Positions 10,001 to 21,283 of a stretch of DNA of 64,000 nt are shown here, in pieces; the stretch's first letter is position 1; each line of letters opens with the position of its first letter. The stretch is from Periconia sp. R9002 (taxonomy: Eukaryota > Ascomycota > Dothideomycetes > Pleosporales > Periconiaceae): assembly GCA_023627715.1 (NCBI GenBank), contig JAMAHW010000023.1:415902-479901 (forward strand), given 5' to 3'. A program made the translations under genes and the position numbers. Below the pieces are notes generated by a model. It had not been told where the DNA came from. It saw only the letters and a list, made by a program, of their open reading frames with translations, and did not search any database.

Positions 10001-11492
10001 AAGCTTGCTTTATGATAAAAGTTGCTCTATCGCCCCAGAGAATCTGGTATTGGCGGAGTACTGCTGTCCTAACCTGGGTGCCAAAAGAGACGGTGAACGG
10101 GGAATTCTTGGGTAAATGGCGAGATCTTTCCTGAGAAACGGCTTGAATGAACTTCTGGGTTCCAGTAACGGCAGCATCGGATTGAGGAAAGCCATATTCT
10201 TGCTGCATTCGCTGATAGATTTCCGAGTTTTGGTAGCGATCTCGGATGTCTTTGGCGGTCCGTGGGAATGACGCTTCATAGCCCTCTTTAATCGACCGCT
10301 CTGAAGGAACAGTGACACCGGTGAGGAAGTCGCCCACATTGGCGGATTCGTCGCATAGGAAGCCGAGCTGTTCCATAAAAGGCCTCGCCTCTTCGCGTGG
10401 ACCATAAAAGATTTCCTTGCCCTCATCGAGAACCAAAACCTTGTCAAACTGTTCAAAGATGCCATTGCCAGCCTGGTATAGAGTAGCGATGGTGGTGAGG
10501 TCCAAGATAGATGTCATAGCACGGATTGCCTTCGCCCATTCCAACGCTGTGCTTGCATCAAGGCCGCGAGTGCTATTATCCCAGCAATAAACGCTTCCAC
10601 GAGTAGCCATGCATTCGATGATGGATACACGTTTTCTTTCCCCGCCAGAGACACCTCGAATATACTCGTTTCCAACTTTGGTATCCTTGGTGTGCTCAAT
10701 GCCCATAGATCTGAGGAAGAAGTCTTTCATCTCTTGTTGATACTCGATCTCATCCGGTGGGTTTCGGACTTTGGCGTCGGGAACTTTCATCTTCGTCGCA
10801 AAATCCATGGTTTGGCCGACAGTGAGAGTAGGAAAAAAAATTTCGTCTTCTGTGTTCATCACGATTTGTCCCCGGTACCCGGAAGCATCCTCTGGTGTCA
10901 GATTTCCAAATCGAACGTCGCCCTCTATTTCGACAAAGCCAGCGCGCTTGTTAGCGAGAAGCTTGAGCAGTGTCGTGCAACCGCTTCCGGGACGACCAAC
11001 AATCAGAAGCATTTCTCCCGGTTTCACACACCCATGTGAATTGTCTAGAATGGTTCGCAAGTTCTTCGGTTGTCTGGACTCTTGTATTTTCTTTGGTATG
11101 TTGAATTGTGACAAGAAGTTCTCGTGGATCATCCCACCTTGGCCAGCGCCTTTGACGGTGAGGTTTGTCCATGTGACACCCAACCGTTTGGGTTCCTGAG
11201 CAGCATTTTGGGCATTCAACTTTTTCACCTCGCTGGTCATTGTCCATTCCCCGAATTTTTCATCTTCATCCGGCTCCTCGATGTCGAACACTTCTCTCTC
11301 ATGATCCCTCTCGGAGTATGTAGACCGCCTCGTAAGAGTCTGTATGATCTGCTCGCCAATTGTCTCTGATCCTCGGCGACGTGTATTGCCATGGCTCCGC
11401 ACTGAAGCTATCGAATGCCGCTTTGGATCCAGGACAGGCCTTTGAAGGGGATCGTCATTGTCGTGCATACTGTGAGTGCTTCGATCATGCAT
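7056..11492 (-). CDS. PDR-type (ABCG) multidrug ABC transporter
   Basis: Full-size pleiotropic drug resistance transporter, NBD-TMD-NBD-TMD. Start is ATG 11492; the GTG six bases upstream is not used. One intron, 9451-9395 (57 bp, GTAAGC...CACTAACC...GCAG), is a stopless multiple of three; removing it restores the conserved LMANEF junction and gives 1,461 aa. NBD1 has the fungal non-canonical Walker [10 protein letters not shown] (about 166), signature [10 protein letters not shown] and degenerate Walker [14 protein letters not shown]2 has canonical GSSGAGKTT, signature LSVEQRKR and Walker [13 protein letters not shown]. Hydrophobic helices follow each NBD. Such plasma-membrane pumps export fungicides, plant defence compounds or own metabolites. 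A Zn2Cys6 regulator is transcribed divergently 781 bp away, a likely controller. Substrate is unknown. Confidence 0.96.
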   Translation of the reverse strand: MHDRSTHSMHDNDDPLQRPVLDPKRHSIASVRSHGNTRRRGSETIGEQIIQTLTRRSTYSERDHEREVFDIEEPDEDEKFGEWTMTSEVKKLNAQNAAQEPKRLGVTWTNLTVKGAGQGGMIHENFLSQFNIPKKIQESRQPKNLRTILDNSHGCVKPGEMLLIVGRPGSGCTTLLKLLANKRAGFVEIEGDVRFGNLTPEDASGYRGQIVMNTEDEIFFPTLTVGQTMDFATKMKVPDAKVRNPPDEIEYQQEMKDFFLRSMGIEHTKDTKVGNEYIRGVSGGERKRVSIIECMATRGSVYCWDNSTRGLDASTALEWAKAIRAMTSILDLTTIATLYQAGNGIFEQFDKVLVLDEGKEIFYGPREEARPFMEQLGFLCDESANVGDFLTGVTVPSERSIKEGYEASFPRTAKDIRDRYQNSEIYQRMQQEYGFPQSDAAVTGTQKFIQAVSQERSRHLPKNSPFTVSFGTQVRTAVLRQYQILWGDRATFIIKQALVIIIALVSGSLFYDSPSSSAGLFTKGGALFVSVLGFGLMAMSEVTDSFNGRPVLAKHKDFALYHPAAFCFAQIASDIPIIFTQVTTYSLILYFMVGLKLTAGAFFTYWIVLYSLSICMTALFRLVGASSGNFDDASKISGFLVSALIMYSGYMIPKVQMHPWFVWIYWINPLAYGFEALMANGKLLRFGFLIRLNITNLYAEFKGQVIACVIPNLIPAGPGYSDGTNNACAGIAGAAAGANSLTGEEYLKSLSYATGHLWRNFGILWAWWALFATLTVFFTSRWENTITGGGSLLIPRENVSKSVVTIADEESQTAEKNSSGSSASTIVPSTGLENSEDSEGLVRNESVFTWKNLTYTVNTPSGERVLLDNVEGWIKPGMLGALMGSSGAGKTTLMDVLAQRKTEGTIHGSILVDGRPLPVSFQRSTGYCEQLDVHEPYATVREALEFSALLRQSRDTPRDEKLRYVDTVIDLLELQDLEHTLIGRPGAGLSVEQRKRVTIGVELVAKPSILIFLDEPTSGLDGQSAYNTLRFLRKLSGAGQAVLCTIHQPSAQLFAQFDTLLLLTKGGKTVYFGDIGDNASTIKDYFHRKGAPCPPEANPAEHMIDVVSGSLSQGRNWNQVWLESDEKKRVTEELDRIISEASSQPPKTLDDGQEFATGLWNQITVVTRRMNTSLYRNVDYINNKMALHIGSALFTGFSFWMLGGSVGELQLALFANFQFLFVAPGVFAQLQPLFIERRDIYDAREKKSKMYSWIAFVTGLIVSEFPYLILCAVLYFVCFYYTVGFPSDSSKAGAVFFIMLIYEFIYTGMGQFVAAYAPNAIAASLINPIVITMLVSFCGVLVPYSQIQAFWRYWMYYLNPFTYLMGGLLTFTIYDKDITCKDSEFAVFDPPANETCSEYLTPYLSGLGRAANLVNPDAVSNCRVCQYTRGSDYLYTVNIKEYSEGWRDIGICILFAFSSYSLVYVLMKLRTKTSKKAE

Positions 11493-11845
11493 GTACACGA
11501 GGGTATCAAACTTTGTAGAATATACTGTGAAGGAAAGTGAACTCCAAGTAAGGGAGAATCGGAGGAACTCTCTGTCGTGTACATGGCGATGGGCTTATGA
11601 TATAGGAGAGACATTGCGTGCCTGGCCGATAAGCCTAACGTCGGTCGAATATTCATGCCGCGTGGCGTCTCGGAACGGCATATTTTATGTACGAAAATGA
11701 AAAGTGGTTGTGACTATTAGTGGATGGTCAGTGGTAGTGTCATTATTTGGTCTTACAAGATGAACGATGGGACGTTTCGGCCCCAGGGTCTGTAGCACAG
11801 TGGGTCATGATCTGTCAGTCTTGGTCTAGAGTGAAAACCAAAACA

Positions 11846-11907
11846 TCCGACTAGTTCCGAAACCGAAGCTTCCGATTATGTAAGCGGAAGTTCGGAACTG
11901 GTCCGGA
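11846..11907. promoter_or_regulatory. CGG-rich extended palindrome in the divergent promoter
   Basis: Between the ABC transporter and Zn2Cys6 gene, CTTCCG (11869-11874) and CGGAAG (11885-11890) form a perfect inverted repeat with a 10-bp spacer. Outer arms CTAGTTCCGAA (11851-11861) and TTCGGAACTGG (11891-11901) pair at 10 of 11 positions. Inverted or everted CGG triplets are the classic binding sites of Zn2Cys6 dimers, so this is a candidate operator for the neighbouring factor. Binding is inferred. Confidence 0.5.
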
Positions 11908-12273
11908 AGTGCTTTGCTCTGCTTCGATTTAGCGCATCCGCTACCAAGGTGATTACACCCATGTACATTGTATGTAGGCATCGATGTACACAGTACGATC
12001 GTTGTCCTATCCAGCTTTGAGGAAGACTCCGGAACGTGAGGAAGAGATAAAAGTCGAGTTCATCAGTTACATTGATCTGAGAAGGGACAGGACCTTCGTA
12101 ACGTATCGCCCCTGCCGCTTGATGCTGAGGGAAAATATCGTCATCATTTAGGAAACTGTCTTGGCGACGATTTTTAGCACTTTTCGGCAACGAGAACAAG
12201 ATTAGATCCGGCTTCCGAGATATTTAAATTTTCTTTCTTATCGATTCGTGTTCATCTACCCACTGGAGTATCA

Positions 12274-14633
12274 ATGGATAAAGACCAGCCTATCAGAAGA
12301 CCTAAGCCAAAGCGCACTGCCAGGGCATGCGACGTCTGCTATAGCAAAAAGGTACTCCGTTCTCATCACGCACACGGATCTGAACTTCCGCTTACTCAGA
12401 AATTATTCGGCGTCGTAGATCAAGTGCGACGCTGGATCTCCACGTTGCAATTGGTGTACCCACCAGGATGTGCCATGCACATACGAAAGGAGGGTTGTTC
12501 GGAAAAAATCCCAAAATAGGTACATCCATGAACGTGCAGTAAGACTGGCTCGGCTTAACATGTCCTAGCAAAGATGAGCGTACGCAGTTGCTTAATCGTG
12601 TCGATCGACTAGAGAAGCTTCTATCCATAACGCTTTCGCAGAATGCAACATATCCGTCACCATCAGGTACTTATCCGTTATACCCAACACGAAATCAATG
12701 ATAATGCAATAATATCCACGTGATCAACCCATCTAATATGCCACAGGCTCAACCCCAGAGAGTAATTTCACCAATGAGACACCTGAAGATGATCAGAGTT
12801 CTGTCTTTTCCTCGGGCATAGAGGACTTCAGAATTGGGCATTTTCCTCGCGCTGGCTGGCGGTTGGGAGCCGTCAATCCGTGCAATGGGATTCCCATATT
12901 TTCCGAAGAAGGCCAACGGTGGATGAGCCAGCGAACTGGCGACGAAGCATCGGCTAAAAGAATATGTGAATTCAGTAAGCGCTGGCATCGACAAGCGCTC
13001 TCGGGTTGGGATACGATGCCTAACGGGGTCAAGAATTTGCCGACTCAGTTACCGCCGCGGGAGCTAGTTGAAGAATATCTCGGCTTGTATCACCGATCAT
13101 TCGCATGCCATGCTTTCCCAGTAGTGGATCCATTGCTTTTCAGAAGGACTATCAACGCAGCTTATCGAGAGACCTCAGATGAGAGAACTGCAATTGCGCA
13201 GGCTTGCGTTTATGCATTCATGGCACTAATCGCATGCATGCACATTGATGATGGTAAACCGGAACCTCTTGATACGGAAGAGTATGCCCAGCAGGCCTAT
13301 CGCAGATTAGTTTTTTGCTGCGTTGATGTTTATGTCGAAACTCTGCAGACCACGATTATTTTGGTAATAAACCCAGGACGTGTCTCTCATCAAATTAACC
13401 ATCATGCTAACAACAATTGAAAGGAAATTATCCATGTATTCCTCGGCAACTTCCAACATGCTTTGCTCCAAGCTTCCATTAGCGCACGAACAGTTTATAT
13501 GCTTGGAGCGCATATGATTGACTATCCGGATTGCAGAGACCCAGGTGTTTTATCCACAAATATGGAATATCGTCAACAATACTTGCTAAGAAACCTATTC
13601 TGGGTGTGCCACAGCTGGGTATGTTAAACTCCAGGTACAGAGTCGTTTATTACCGAGACAGCTCATGGTGTGGCGTACTAAGACCCTAATAATGTACGGT
13701 AACCACCCTAGTTACATTTCACTAACTTTGTACCCGCGATATAGGACACAGAACTCTGTATCCGCACAGGCCAGCCACCAGCTTTACAGGACGAAGACTG
13801 TAACACCACTCTGCCTCCGCTCCATGTTTATCAACTATACCCCAAGATCATTGGCTATCAGGTAGATGAAGAAGATATACCAGTGCACCTGTTTCACCGA
13901 CCACCGCGACTGAGCATCATAAGGTCGAAGTTGTACAGCCTTTTGTACTCGCCCCGAGCAGCCAAAAAATCAGTTGCTGAGATCCTCAAGGCAATCAGAG
14001 AGTTGGATGATGACTTGGAACAATGGCGACTATCTGTATGTTCGACACACAGGCCCACCTTTTCGTTTTCTAGCGACAATTTTCCCAAAGATCCAAAAAG
14101 TATGCTGTCTATCATACTTCATCTGGATTATAACTACTGCGTCGCCGCAATTCACAAGACAGCAAGCCAATGCAAATTACCAGGCATCAGCGAGTATGAA
14201 AGTGAGTTCATGGGCGTTGAGTCCAGCCTAGCACTCTCTGTTGAGGCAAGTCGATCGTCCCTATTGTACTTGCAGATGGCGTACCGCATGCTGCCCCCCG
14301 ATATTTTCTGGTAGGTGCCACCTTCTTAACCTCCACAACTCTGAACATGTAGCTAAATTGTCGGCAAGGATGCTTCTCTACTACCCGATGTTGGCAGTTC
14401 TTTCGCTTTTCTATAATATCCTGAACAGCCCGCTTCATCCGCAGTCTCTGAAGGATCTCGAACTCCTCAGCAGTGTCCCCGATATGATTCGCAAATGGCC
14501 AATGGGACGGGTTGGTGAAAAGGAAACGGAACAATTGAGATTAGTCGATGAACTGGTCAGCGAACTGACGCACCTGGGGCGTGGTGCTGTCAATAAAGCC
14601 ATGTCCGAATATCCCTCCCCATATACTGTCTAG
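12274..14633 (+). CDS. Zn2Cys6 transcription factor (fungal-specific TF domain)
   Basis: Seven exons: 12274-12351, 12419-12519, 12569-12666, 12747-13363, 13424-13618, 13745-14310, 14369-14633; 639 aa. Splicing intron 1 completes a perfect zinc cluster C-x2-C-x6-C-x6-C-x2-C-x6-C at residues 19-46, and exon 3 adds a linker/coiled-coil segment (NRVDRLEKLLS). Exons 4-6 carry the fungal-specific middle homology region, including the conserved FW.C...(D)TELCIRTGQPPAL motif, which is split by intron 5. Intron 5 (126 bp) is twice the size of the others and is one of two near-identical introns in this window. The last donor/acceptor pair (14311-14368) was chosen because it alone keeps the frame. Its position next to a PDR transporter suggests it regulates efflux. 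Confidence 0.9.
13619..13744 (+). mobile_element. Introner-like element, copy 1 (intron 5 of Zn2Cys6 gene)
   Basis: A 126-bp intron from GTATGTT to ATATAG with branch site CACTAAC, in phase 0 between codons 363 and 364. It matches 22779-22904 over its full length with no indels (110/126 identical by my count; 11 of 16 differences are transitions). GGTACAGAG (13634-13642) can pair with CTTTGTACC (13726-13734; one G-U), bringing the ends together. Flanking exons are unrelated to those of copy 2, so similarity stops at the splice sites. Confidence 0.85.
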
Positions 14634-17600
14634 CCGTAAGATTTGGAGACAATTATGACTCCCGGATATTTTTATATTTGGTGTGGTATTAAAAATTCCA
14701 GATCGCAAAGGCATGTCCGAGCTCATAACTGAGCATATTCAATGACCTTTTTTCAAGATCATTCTGATCAAACAAAATCAACAACTTTGTAATGACGTGC
14801 AAGATTTGAGATTGACATTCTTCGGACATTCCTAGAATTTGCCGAATCCAGGTGGCCAACTCTAATTGTTCGAGGAGACTAAGAGTGTCCCCGAAAGCAA
14901 GATCTTTCATGATAATGGAAATGATACACTTAAGCGGTTTAATGATGATGAAAGGAGAGACTGGATTACTTGTTGCATTGTTTCTAATGATCCTCACCCG
15001 TGAGCTAAGGTAGGTAGTTATGTACCGCGGCATGGGCTTGGAATAGAAACAAAGTAAACCTGCATTTGCAAAGTGGTAGAAACCTCAAGCGGGCTAGAGG
15101 CATGAAGTGTATATCCCACATACTGTAATGCTGTTTTAATGCGAAATGTGCGAGACTGCGGCCTTTTCATTATCTTTATGTATACAATAGCCAAGATTGG
15201 CTATTAAATACAACTACAAGTCCAGGAAAAAATGAAGCTGACCATCGCAGAGCAATGGATTACTTGCGGTATCATTAATCAACATAAAGTTCTCACCCAG
15301 GTCGTGCACACTGTGTGAAACCATAAGTATAAGTATTAGGCACTTTTAATAGTAATAACTACCTAGGTTGCCTAGGCCTAGTGTGAAAAAGTTGGTTAAA
15401 AAGTATTATGTAAAAAGCATGCTACACGTTGATCATGATTGTTCTAGACGTGATTTAGATGAAGTACACAGTAAAACAAAAATCCAAAATATAACAGCAA
15501 ACTCCAGACAGAGGCAGCAGAGCCAACTCATCTTTCCTAAGCATATACAGACAAATGCGCATGTAGCAAACATTGAATGATCTTGTAGTACCTACATCAG
15601 AGCGGGGAGACCTCACAGTTAGGTAAGAAACTTAGTGTTCCCGACGTTGAGCAGCTGTCGCGGCATTGAACAGTTTTAGGAGGGAATGATTCTATGCGCT
15701 TAGTACCTACCTAGACAATGGTGTTGTATTGTTTCAGCACATTTTCTGGCGCCCCGGCTCCGCGAATCGCCCAACCCGAAGTTCTCCCCGCGACGCCACC
15801 ACAAACATGAAAGCAGACCCACAAAGGCGCCAGGGTCCGGGAAAGAAATCTACTACCTCGTCGTATCCCGCACTTCAAACTCCATTTACTAGGGTCAAGT
15901 GGCCCCTTTTGTACGGCGGCTAGTACTACGTGACCAAGCACATCAAACAACAAGCGGAGCCGGACCGCGTCTCTTCTTGAGTCGAAAATATTACCAGCCA
16001 CCTCAAATGGCCCGTTTGGGGTTCTGGCAGCCTTTCGCCATCATTATAAACGTTTCTGCCAAGAGATAACTCAGTTCAATAATTAAATCCCAGGCCAAAC
16101 GGTTTGACTGACAAGCTTTTGCATAGTTGTTTCCCCTCCTTGGGAGTGCGGATCTTCTGTCATATCTTTCTCCATTCTCAGGTTGTCTAGTTATCAATAC
16201 TGCAATTCTCTGGTGACCTCAGGTCACCTCAGACATCCCTCACCATTCGACGCGAAACCGCGCGACTCGCCATATGGATATCTGAGCCATTGCGACTAGT
16301 ACCAAAGCTTTAATGTGCGTGCGCACTCTCCCACCGCCGCATTCTTACAGCGGCTGGCGGCGTGTAGCGTGAAACATTACACGCCTGTCAAGTGTCACTC
16401 GTATCAAGAAATTGACGAGAGGTTTTATGTCATTTCTCCCAGCATTACAGAGAAGGCAAGGAACATGTCTGTTTACGGTTAGTATGCCCTTGTTAACAGC
16501 GTTTGACCACTGCGTTTCAAATGGGCTTTTGACGTTTCCTCCGCCAGTGCAGAAAAGAGAGACACAGGTTTCTCTTTTAGGCCAACACAAGACGTCGATT
16601 CAAATTTCCACTGCCGCTCAATATTCAAAGCCCGGTGGACATAGCACGGCCCAAGAGTTCTTCAGCCCAACCTGGGCCGAAATCAATCGTGCGGTTAAGA
16701 TTAATTAAGCATTGCCGAGGCCAGCGTTGAAGCCTTGGAGGGGCATGAACATTGCGAAATCAAAGCTTCAGCCACACTACCGACATACTGTAGCGAAATT
16801 TTCCTTGCTCTGTTTGAACTGTTTGATTGACAGAAAGGTGTCACCAAGCGAAAACACTCTAGATAAGCTTTCCTTAATGCCTCGGCGCTGTGTAACGTTT
16901 TGAGACGTCTCGCAAACTGACTAGCGTAGCGGACTGGGGACTGGGATACCGTGCGCCTTCTCGACGGAAAGCGGTATAGTGCTTGCCTGTATTGGTGTTC
17001 TGTGCAATGCATGTTTTCTAGATCTGTAGTCGCGTTTATTAATTGGCATAGTATTATCTGTGGAGTGTTGTCGCTGTTTGAATCAATGTAGACAAGAGAA
17101 AACATCATCAGGAAGATAGAACACAAACGTTATTAGTACGGTTTGAAGGCAGATTCTGTCCAATAAGATGGTTTGCTGTACGTGCAGTATATCGAAGCAC
17201 TCCAGCGCTTTTTCGAAACCCTTTCGCTCATCAAAACTAGCAAGGTGTGATAGATGGTGGTGTAGGGCAAGCGCTAGTGCTAAGCGCCGATATGAGAGAA
17301 CCTTCCCTGACCTCCTTTCGACGCACAACTACTATCAATTGATGCCATTAAGGTTGAGCATGGGAATGTTCGTGTCGATTGAAAGAGTTTTTGGATGAAT
17401 TAAAGCCGAGCGCAAGGGACAGGAAATAATTGACTGAGGAAAACAAAAATACCTAGGCGCTGAAACCTAGTCACTTTCGGCAGATAGACTAGCTCCTCAC
17501 TCGCCGCACCCCATCATCGTAACTGTGCTAGTTGTGACAGGCCTGTAGTACTGCCTGGCACGGCGCTTAAGCCTAAGTAGGATGTCTACGAAACTGAAGT

Positions 17601-18479
17601 GATCATTCAGCTAGAAACGATGAATAAGGTAGGGCATTGGTGGTGGTGAATGGTAGAGCTAGTTAGTGGGGGCATTGACTACCTAACGTCGCAGTCTCAG
17701 ATGTGGGCGTGAAACTGCTTCGGGCCCCGCGCACTACAATGGGCACAAATCCTGCCTGCTTCGACCGGGAAAAACAAAGAAACACACTGTTTTGATTACT
17801 ATGTGATTTCTGAATATGCGTTGTTGATGTTCTTACTGCACCATGATGATAAAAGTGATAGGATGATGTACATTAGCACATTCTTTTGAACCTTTGCGAG
17901 AAAGGCTGGTTCGAAATACAAAGCAGCTTTAATTCACTGTTGCAGTAACCTACTTACCACCGTACTTTCGAAAACTCTCCGCCCCTGCCCCCTGCCCCTT
18001 TCGTGTTCATGGACGCGCCCGAAGATGGCCGTCCCTAGCAAACCGCTAATACTTTCCGTTTGGCCTAAAAACCTTAGCCCCGGTTTGCCTGCGGAGTCAA
18101 CCATAGCGCCGGAGCATCAAGCGATCAGGAGTACTGCGCGATGGTGAAGCAGATGGGTGAGTTTGAGAACAGACACGCGAAGCTGTTTGTAACCGCTTGA
18201 ACAAAAAAAGGCAGTTAATAATGGTGAACACCAACCTTATATATAGAGGCACGTAGACGCCTGAATATGAAGTTTTTTTCATCATCAGCATCTTCTTCTT
18301 CGGTTCGCTTCTACAGTCCGGCTTTCTATTCTTCTCATCGCTCCGTGAGCTTGATCTTTATCCTACAGCACGATTGATTCGTAGCCAGCCTACTCCGTTC
18401 TAAACAACGATATATTCTTAAACCTATTCCTTACTCTCAAGCCACTACCCTTTTCGGATCCTTCAAGAACAAACACAAA
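14634..18479. other. 3.8-kb intergenic region
   Basis: No supported gene. Reading frames here lack codon continuity, splice logic or recognisable motifs. Seen: several CCTAGG-type short palindromes (15362-15380), a GGTGACC/GGTCACC inverted repeat near 16211-16227, and a pyrimidine-rich stretch before the next gene. A decayed gene at 16.7-17.4 kb cannot be excluded. Confidence 0.5.
18237..18248 (+). promoter_or_regulatory. TATA box of the Egh16-like gene
   Basis: TTATATATAGAG lies about 235 bp upstream of the ATG, followed by a CT-rich leader and the context CACAAAATG. A strong TATA box suits a highly induced gene. Confidence 0.5.
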
Positions 18480-19415
18480 ATGCGTTTCTCTACTATCGCC
18501 ATATCCTCCCTCCCCATTCTCCTCGTTTCCGCCCACGGCAAAGTCGCTGCCGTCGTCGGAGACGCTGGCGGCAACGGAACTGCCCTCGGCATCATGGGCG
18601 GTATTGTCCCCGGCCCAGGCAAGAACAAGGTGACCGAGGTCGACACGACTGTTTTCGGCAGCACCAAGATTGCTACAGACGGATTGGGTAAAACCAATGC
18701 CGGTGGCAAGAACCAGGTCGCTGATGTTGCGGGAACCATGGCCCAATCTGGCTCCACGCTGCCACAGGTCAGCGCCAACGGAGGTACCATCTCTGGTACT
18801 TTCCACATTGTTACCACGGACGGTGCGGGCCCTGTTTCGGCCATGATTGATACCGGTGCTACCGGCGCGTTCTCCAACGGTGTAAAGGCCAATGTTGTCA
18901 CTGGTGAGTCCTAGGTCATCGCCTCACATGCAGAGCAATACTAATCCTCGCAGATGTTCCTGGTAACAACGGAAACATCAAGCCTAACGGTTCCGTCCCT
19001 CGCGGTCTTTCCTACTTGGCTCTTCGTGCTCGCAGCATAGTAAAGCGTGCGGCCAACGTCAACCAGGATCACCCTATCAAGATTGAAGTCCCAGCCGGAA
19101 CGACCTGCTCGGGTACCGCCGCGGGACAGTCCAACGTCTGCTTCATGAAGATTGCAAACTGTAAGTCGAATTTCACTATTGAATTGAACGAAAAACAATC
19201 AGCGATACTAACATCCCACAGCTAACAAGGCTGGTCCTTTTGGAGGTGTCATTGCTTTCCAGATGGCTGGTACCGGAGCAGCTGCTGGAAATGCCACCGC
19301 CGCTGCTGCTACCACTGGTGCCTCTACTGCTGGTGCTACCACTGCTGGCGCCGCTACTGCCGGCAAGAAAGCTACAGGAGCCACCAAGCTCACCGCTAAG
19401 AGATTCGCCGCGTAG
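18480..19415 (+). CDS. Egh16/Gas1-like secreted protein
   Basis: Three exons, 18480-18903, 18954-19160 and 19222-19415, encode 274 aa. Introns of 50 and 61 bp have clear ACTAAT/ACTAAC branch sites. Residues 1-19 form a signal peptide, with the mature protein starting at or after HGKVAAV. The body carries family hallmarks: VVGDAGGNGTALGI, VPGPGKNKVTEVDTTVF, and GTFHIVTTDGAGP. The family includes Blumeria Egh16 and Magnaporthe Gas1/Gas2 (MAS3), expressed in appressoria, with a role in penetration for Gas1/Gas2. After the last intron, a low-complexity Ala/Thr/Gly tail (about residues 225-262) ends in KRFAA. Function in this organism is inferred. Confidence 0.88.
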
Positions 19416-21283
19416 GCGTCTCCAGGCGTGACCTAATTCCCTCTTTCATGATGCGAGTCGGTCTGGATACCAGACTTCTGATTGATGAATATGGTCACTT
19501 TCACACAGAAAAGATTAGAAACGCAGTCATACCCTTGGTTGAACAGTCATATAGCCCCGGCGTCTTCTTACTTGTAGGAAACGCTAATGGGTATTGGTCG
19601 AGTTGTACATAGATACACATTTCTTTATTTTGTCAATGTAAATAGTTGAAGTTGGGTTGAATTCGTCAGAATTATAAACATTTTCAGGTGAACACGTCAT
19701 TTTCTGATATCAAGTTGCGCAAGTACTGACATATATAGAAGAGAGATGCATGAATGTTTGCAATATGCCATGCACGATAGTATCACAAGTCTTCGCTGCA
19801 TCGATTTCTTGAGGAGACCTAAATCGCAGTAGTGGGCCTCGTCGACATTCTAACATTAGAAACTCCCTGTTTGCAATACCTCCATCTTTTAATGTTTGCA
19901 TAGCGAACTGTTATGCGGAGAGCCACCTCGACAAAGTGCCCCGAAAATCAAGAAACCAAAAGACTTTAAAATAAAGGAGCAAAATAGTAAATAATGGATG
20001 GCGACCTTTGCAACAAAAATTTAGGCGTGAAAAAATAGAACGAGTACCAAAGTAATCAGAATACGATAGTGACACCCATCATTTCATAATATTCCGCTTC
20101 CACCTCAAGGCTAGTTCAAAATGGCGCTCAATCTCCCCCCTCCCCTTCACCAACACCAAAGATAACGATAGCGCCAATGCAGACTTACACTCCTACTCTA
20201 AACATAAAGATCTATCATCTAGTGGAAAGACAGTGCTCTACCGCAAATACCAAGCGGCCCAAAAAATAACTTATCAGAAGCAAGAGTGTATGATAGCCGA
20301 CGGCCGCCTAATCGGATTACGAGTTTGACTTCTGCATCATTAGCAAAACCAGATAAGAGGAGGGTGGAGTGGACCCGGGAGGTGGACGTGGGTTGGGACG
20401 GGCCGTAAAAGACGGCGGAGGATCGGGAGAGTCTTCTAGGTACGGCGTGGGGGTTGAATGAGGTTTTTTCTTCCCCCGTTTGTTACGTTTTGTAATGGAT
20501 ATATGTGTGCTGTTATATGGCCCGCATATTACCATACGTTAGTCCCAACAACTGTGTGTCCATACATTGGAAAGGGGTCTCAGGTCTTGGTCTATGCATT
20601 TGTCAAATTAATAAGCTATAGCATAGGCAATAAGAGCAATGACCTTATATTCCCTTGCCTTAAAAAGAGAAAAAGTAGTATTGGGTTCTACTATTTGTTG
20701 GCCTATCCTATCCGTCAATCTGAATGCGGTAGCTTTACATGCTTTAGAATGTAGTAACCTCATTCTCCATCAATCGATGTTAGTGATTAGTTTCAGAATA
20801 TTGTAGTGAAAATTTTCATATTTGAATGTCAAGTTCATGACTTGCCCAGCTAAGTACGGGTTTTTTTCTTACCTTTTTTTGTTGAATCGCAGATGTTTGC
20901 GAGGGGCCATAATCGGACCGAAAAATCGCTTGGTTTAGCGGAGCCCCAGATATCGGAGGCCGAGGAGACCGTGAGCGTGCTTACAAAGGTGGTTAGCTTA
21001 TCGAACAGCAACTACCATAGATACTCGGAAAATTGGATGCGGGATATACAACAAAAGACCTGCCTATACAGTCTGTATTGACGATAGTATTCGTGGGGGA
21101 TCTTACGACAAATTGAGTCAGGTACAGTCGGGGGATAGTCACTACGTGAAAGTATACAACTTAGCGACGATGTAATTATGTACATAAAAGGCCTGAGTTG
21201 GCTTGCCAGCCATTTTTCTTACCACGCAAATATTGTCTCGCTCCAGCTCAAGAGTTGCTGTCACAGGACAGCGGTTACCAACA
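19416..21283. other. 1.9-kb intergenic region
   Basis: No coding sequence supported. The first 250 bp is the 3' flank of the Egh16-like gene, with several T-rich runs near 19620-19635. The remainder is AT-rich with no repeat or conserved frame that I can see; the last 150 bp is the promoter of the amine oxidase gene. Confidence 0.5.

Noticed and set aside
7035..11369. Plus-strand open frames opposite the ABC transporter
   Set aside because: They are antisense shadows of a strongly conserved coding sequence and have no motifs of their own.
11876..12199. Minus-strand 107-aa frame in the ABC/TF divergent promoter
   Set aside because: No recognisable motif, no splice context, and it overlaps the regulatory palindrome.
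16701..17126. Minus-strand 141-aa frame in the 3.8-kb gap
   Set aside because: No domain, no start context, and composition like surrounding non-coding DNA.
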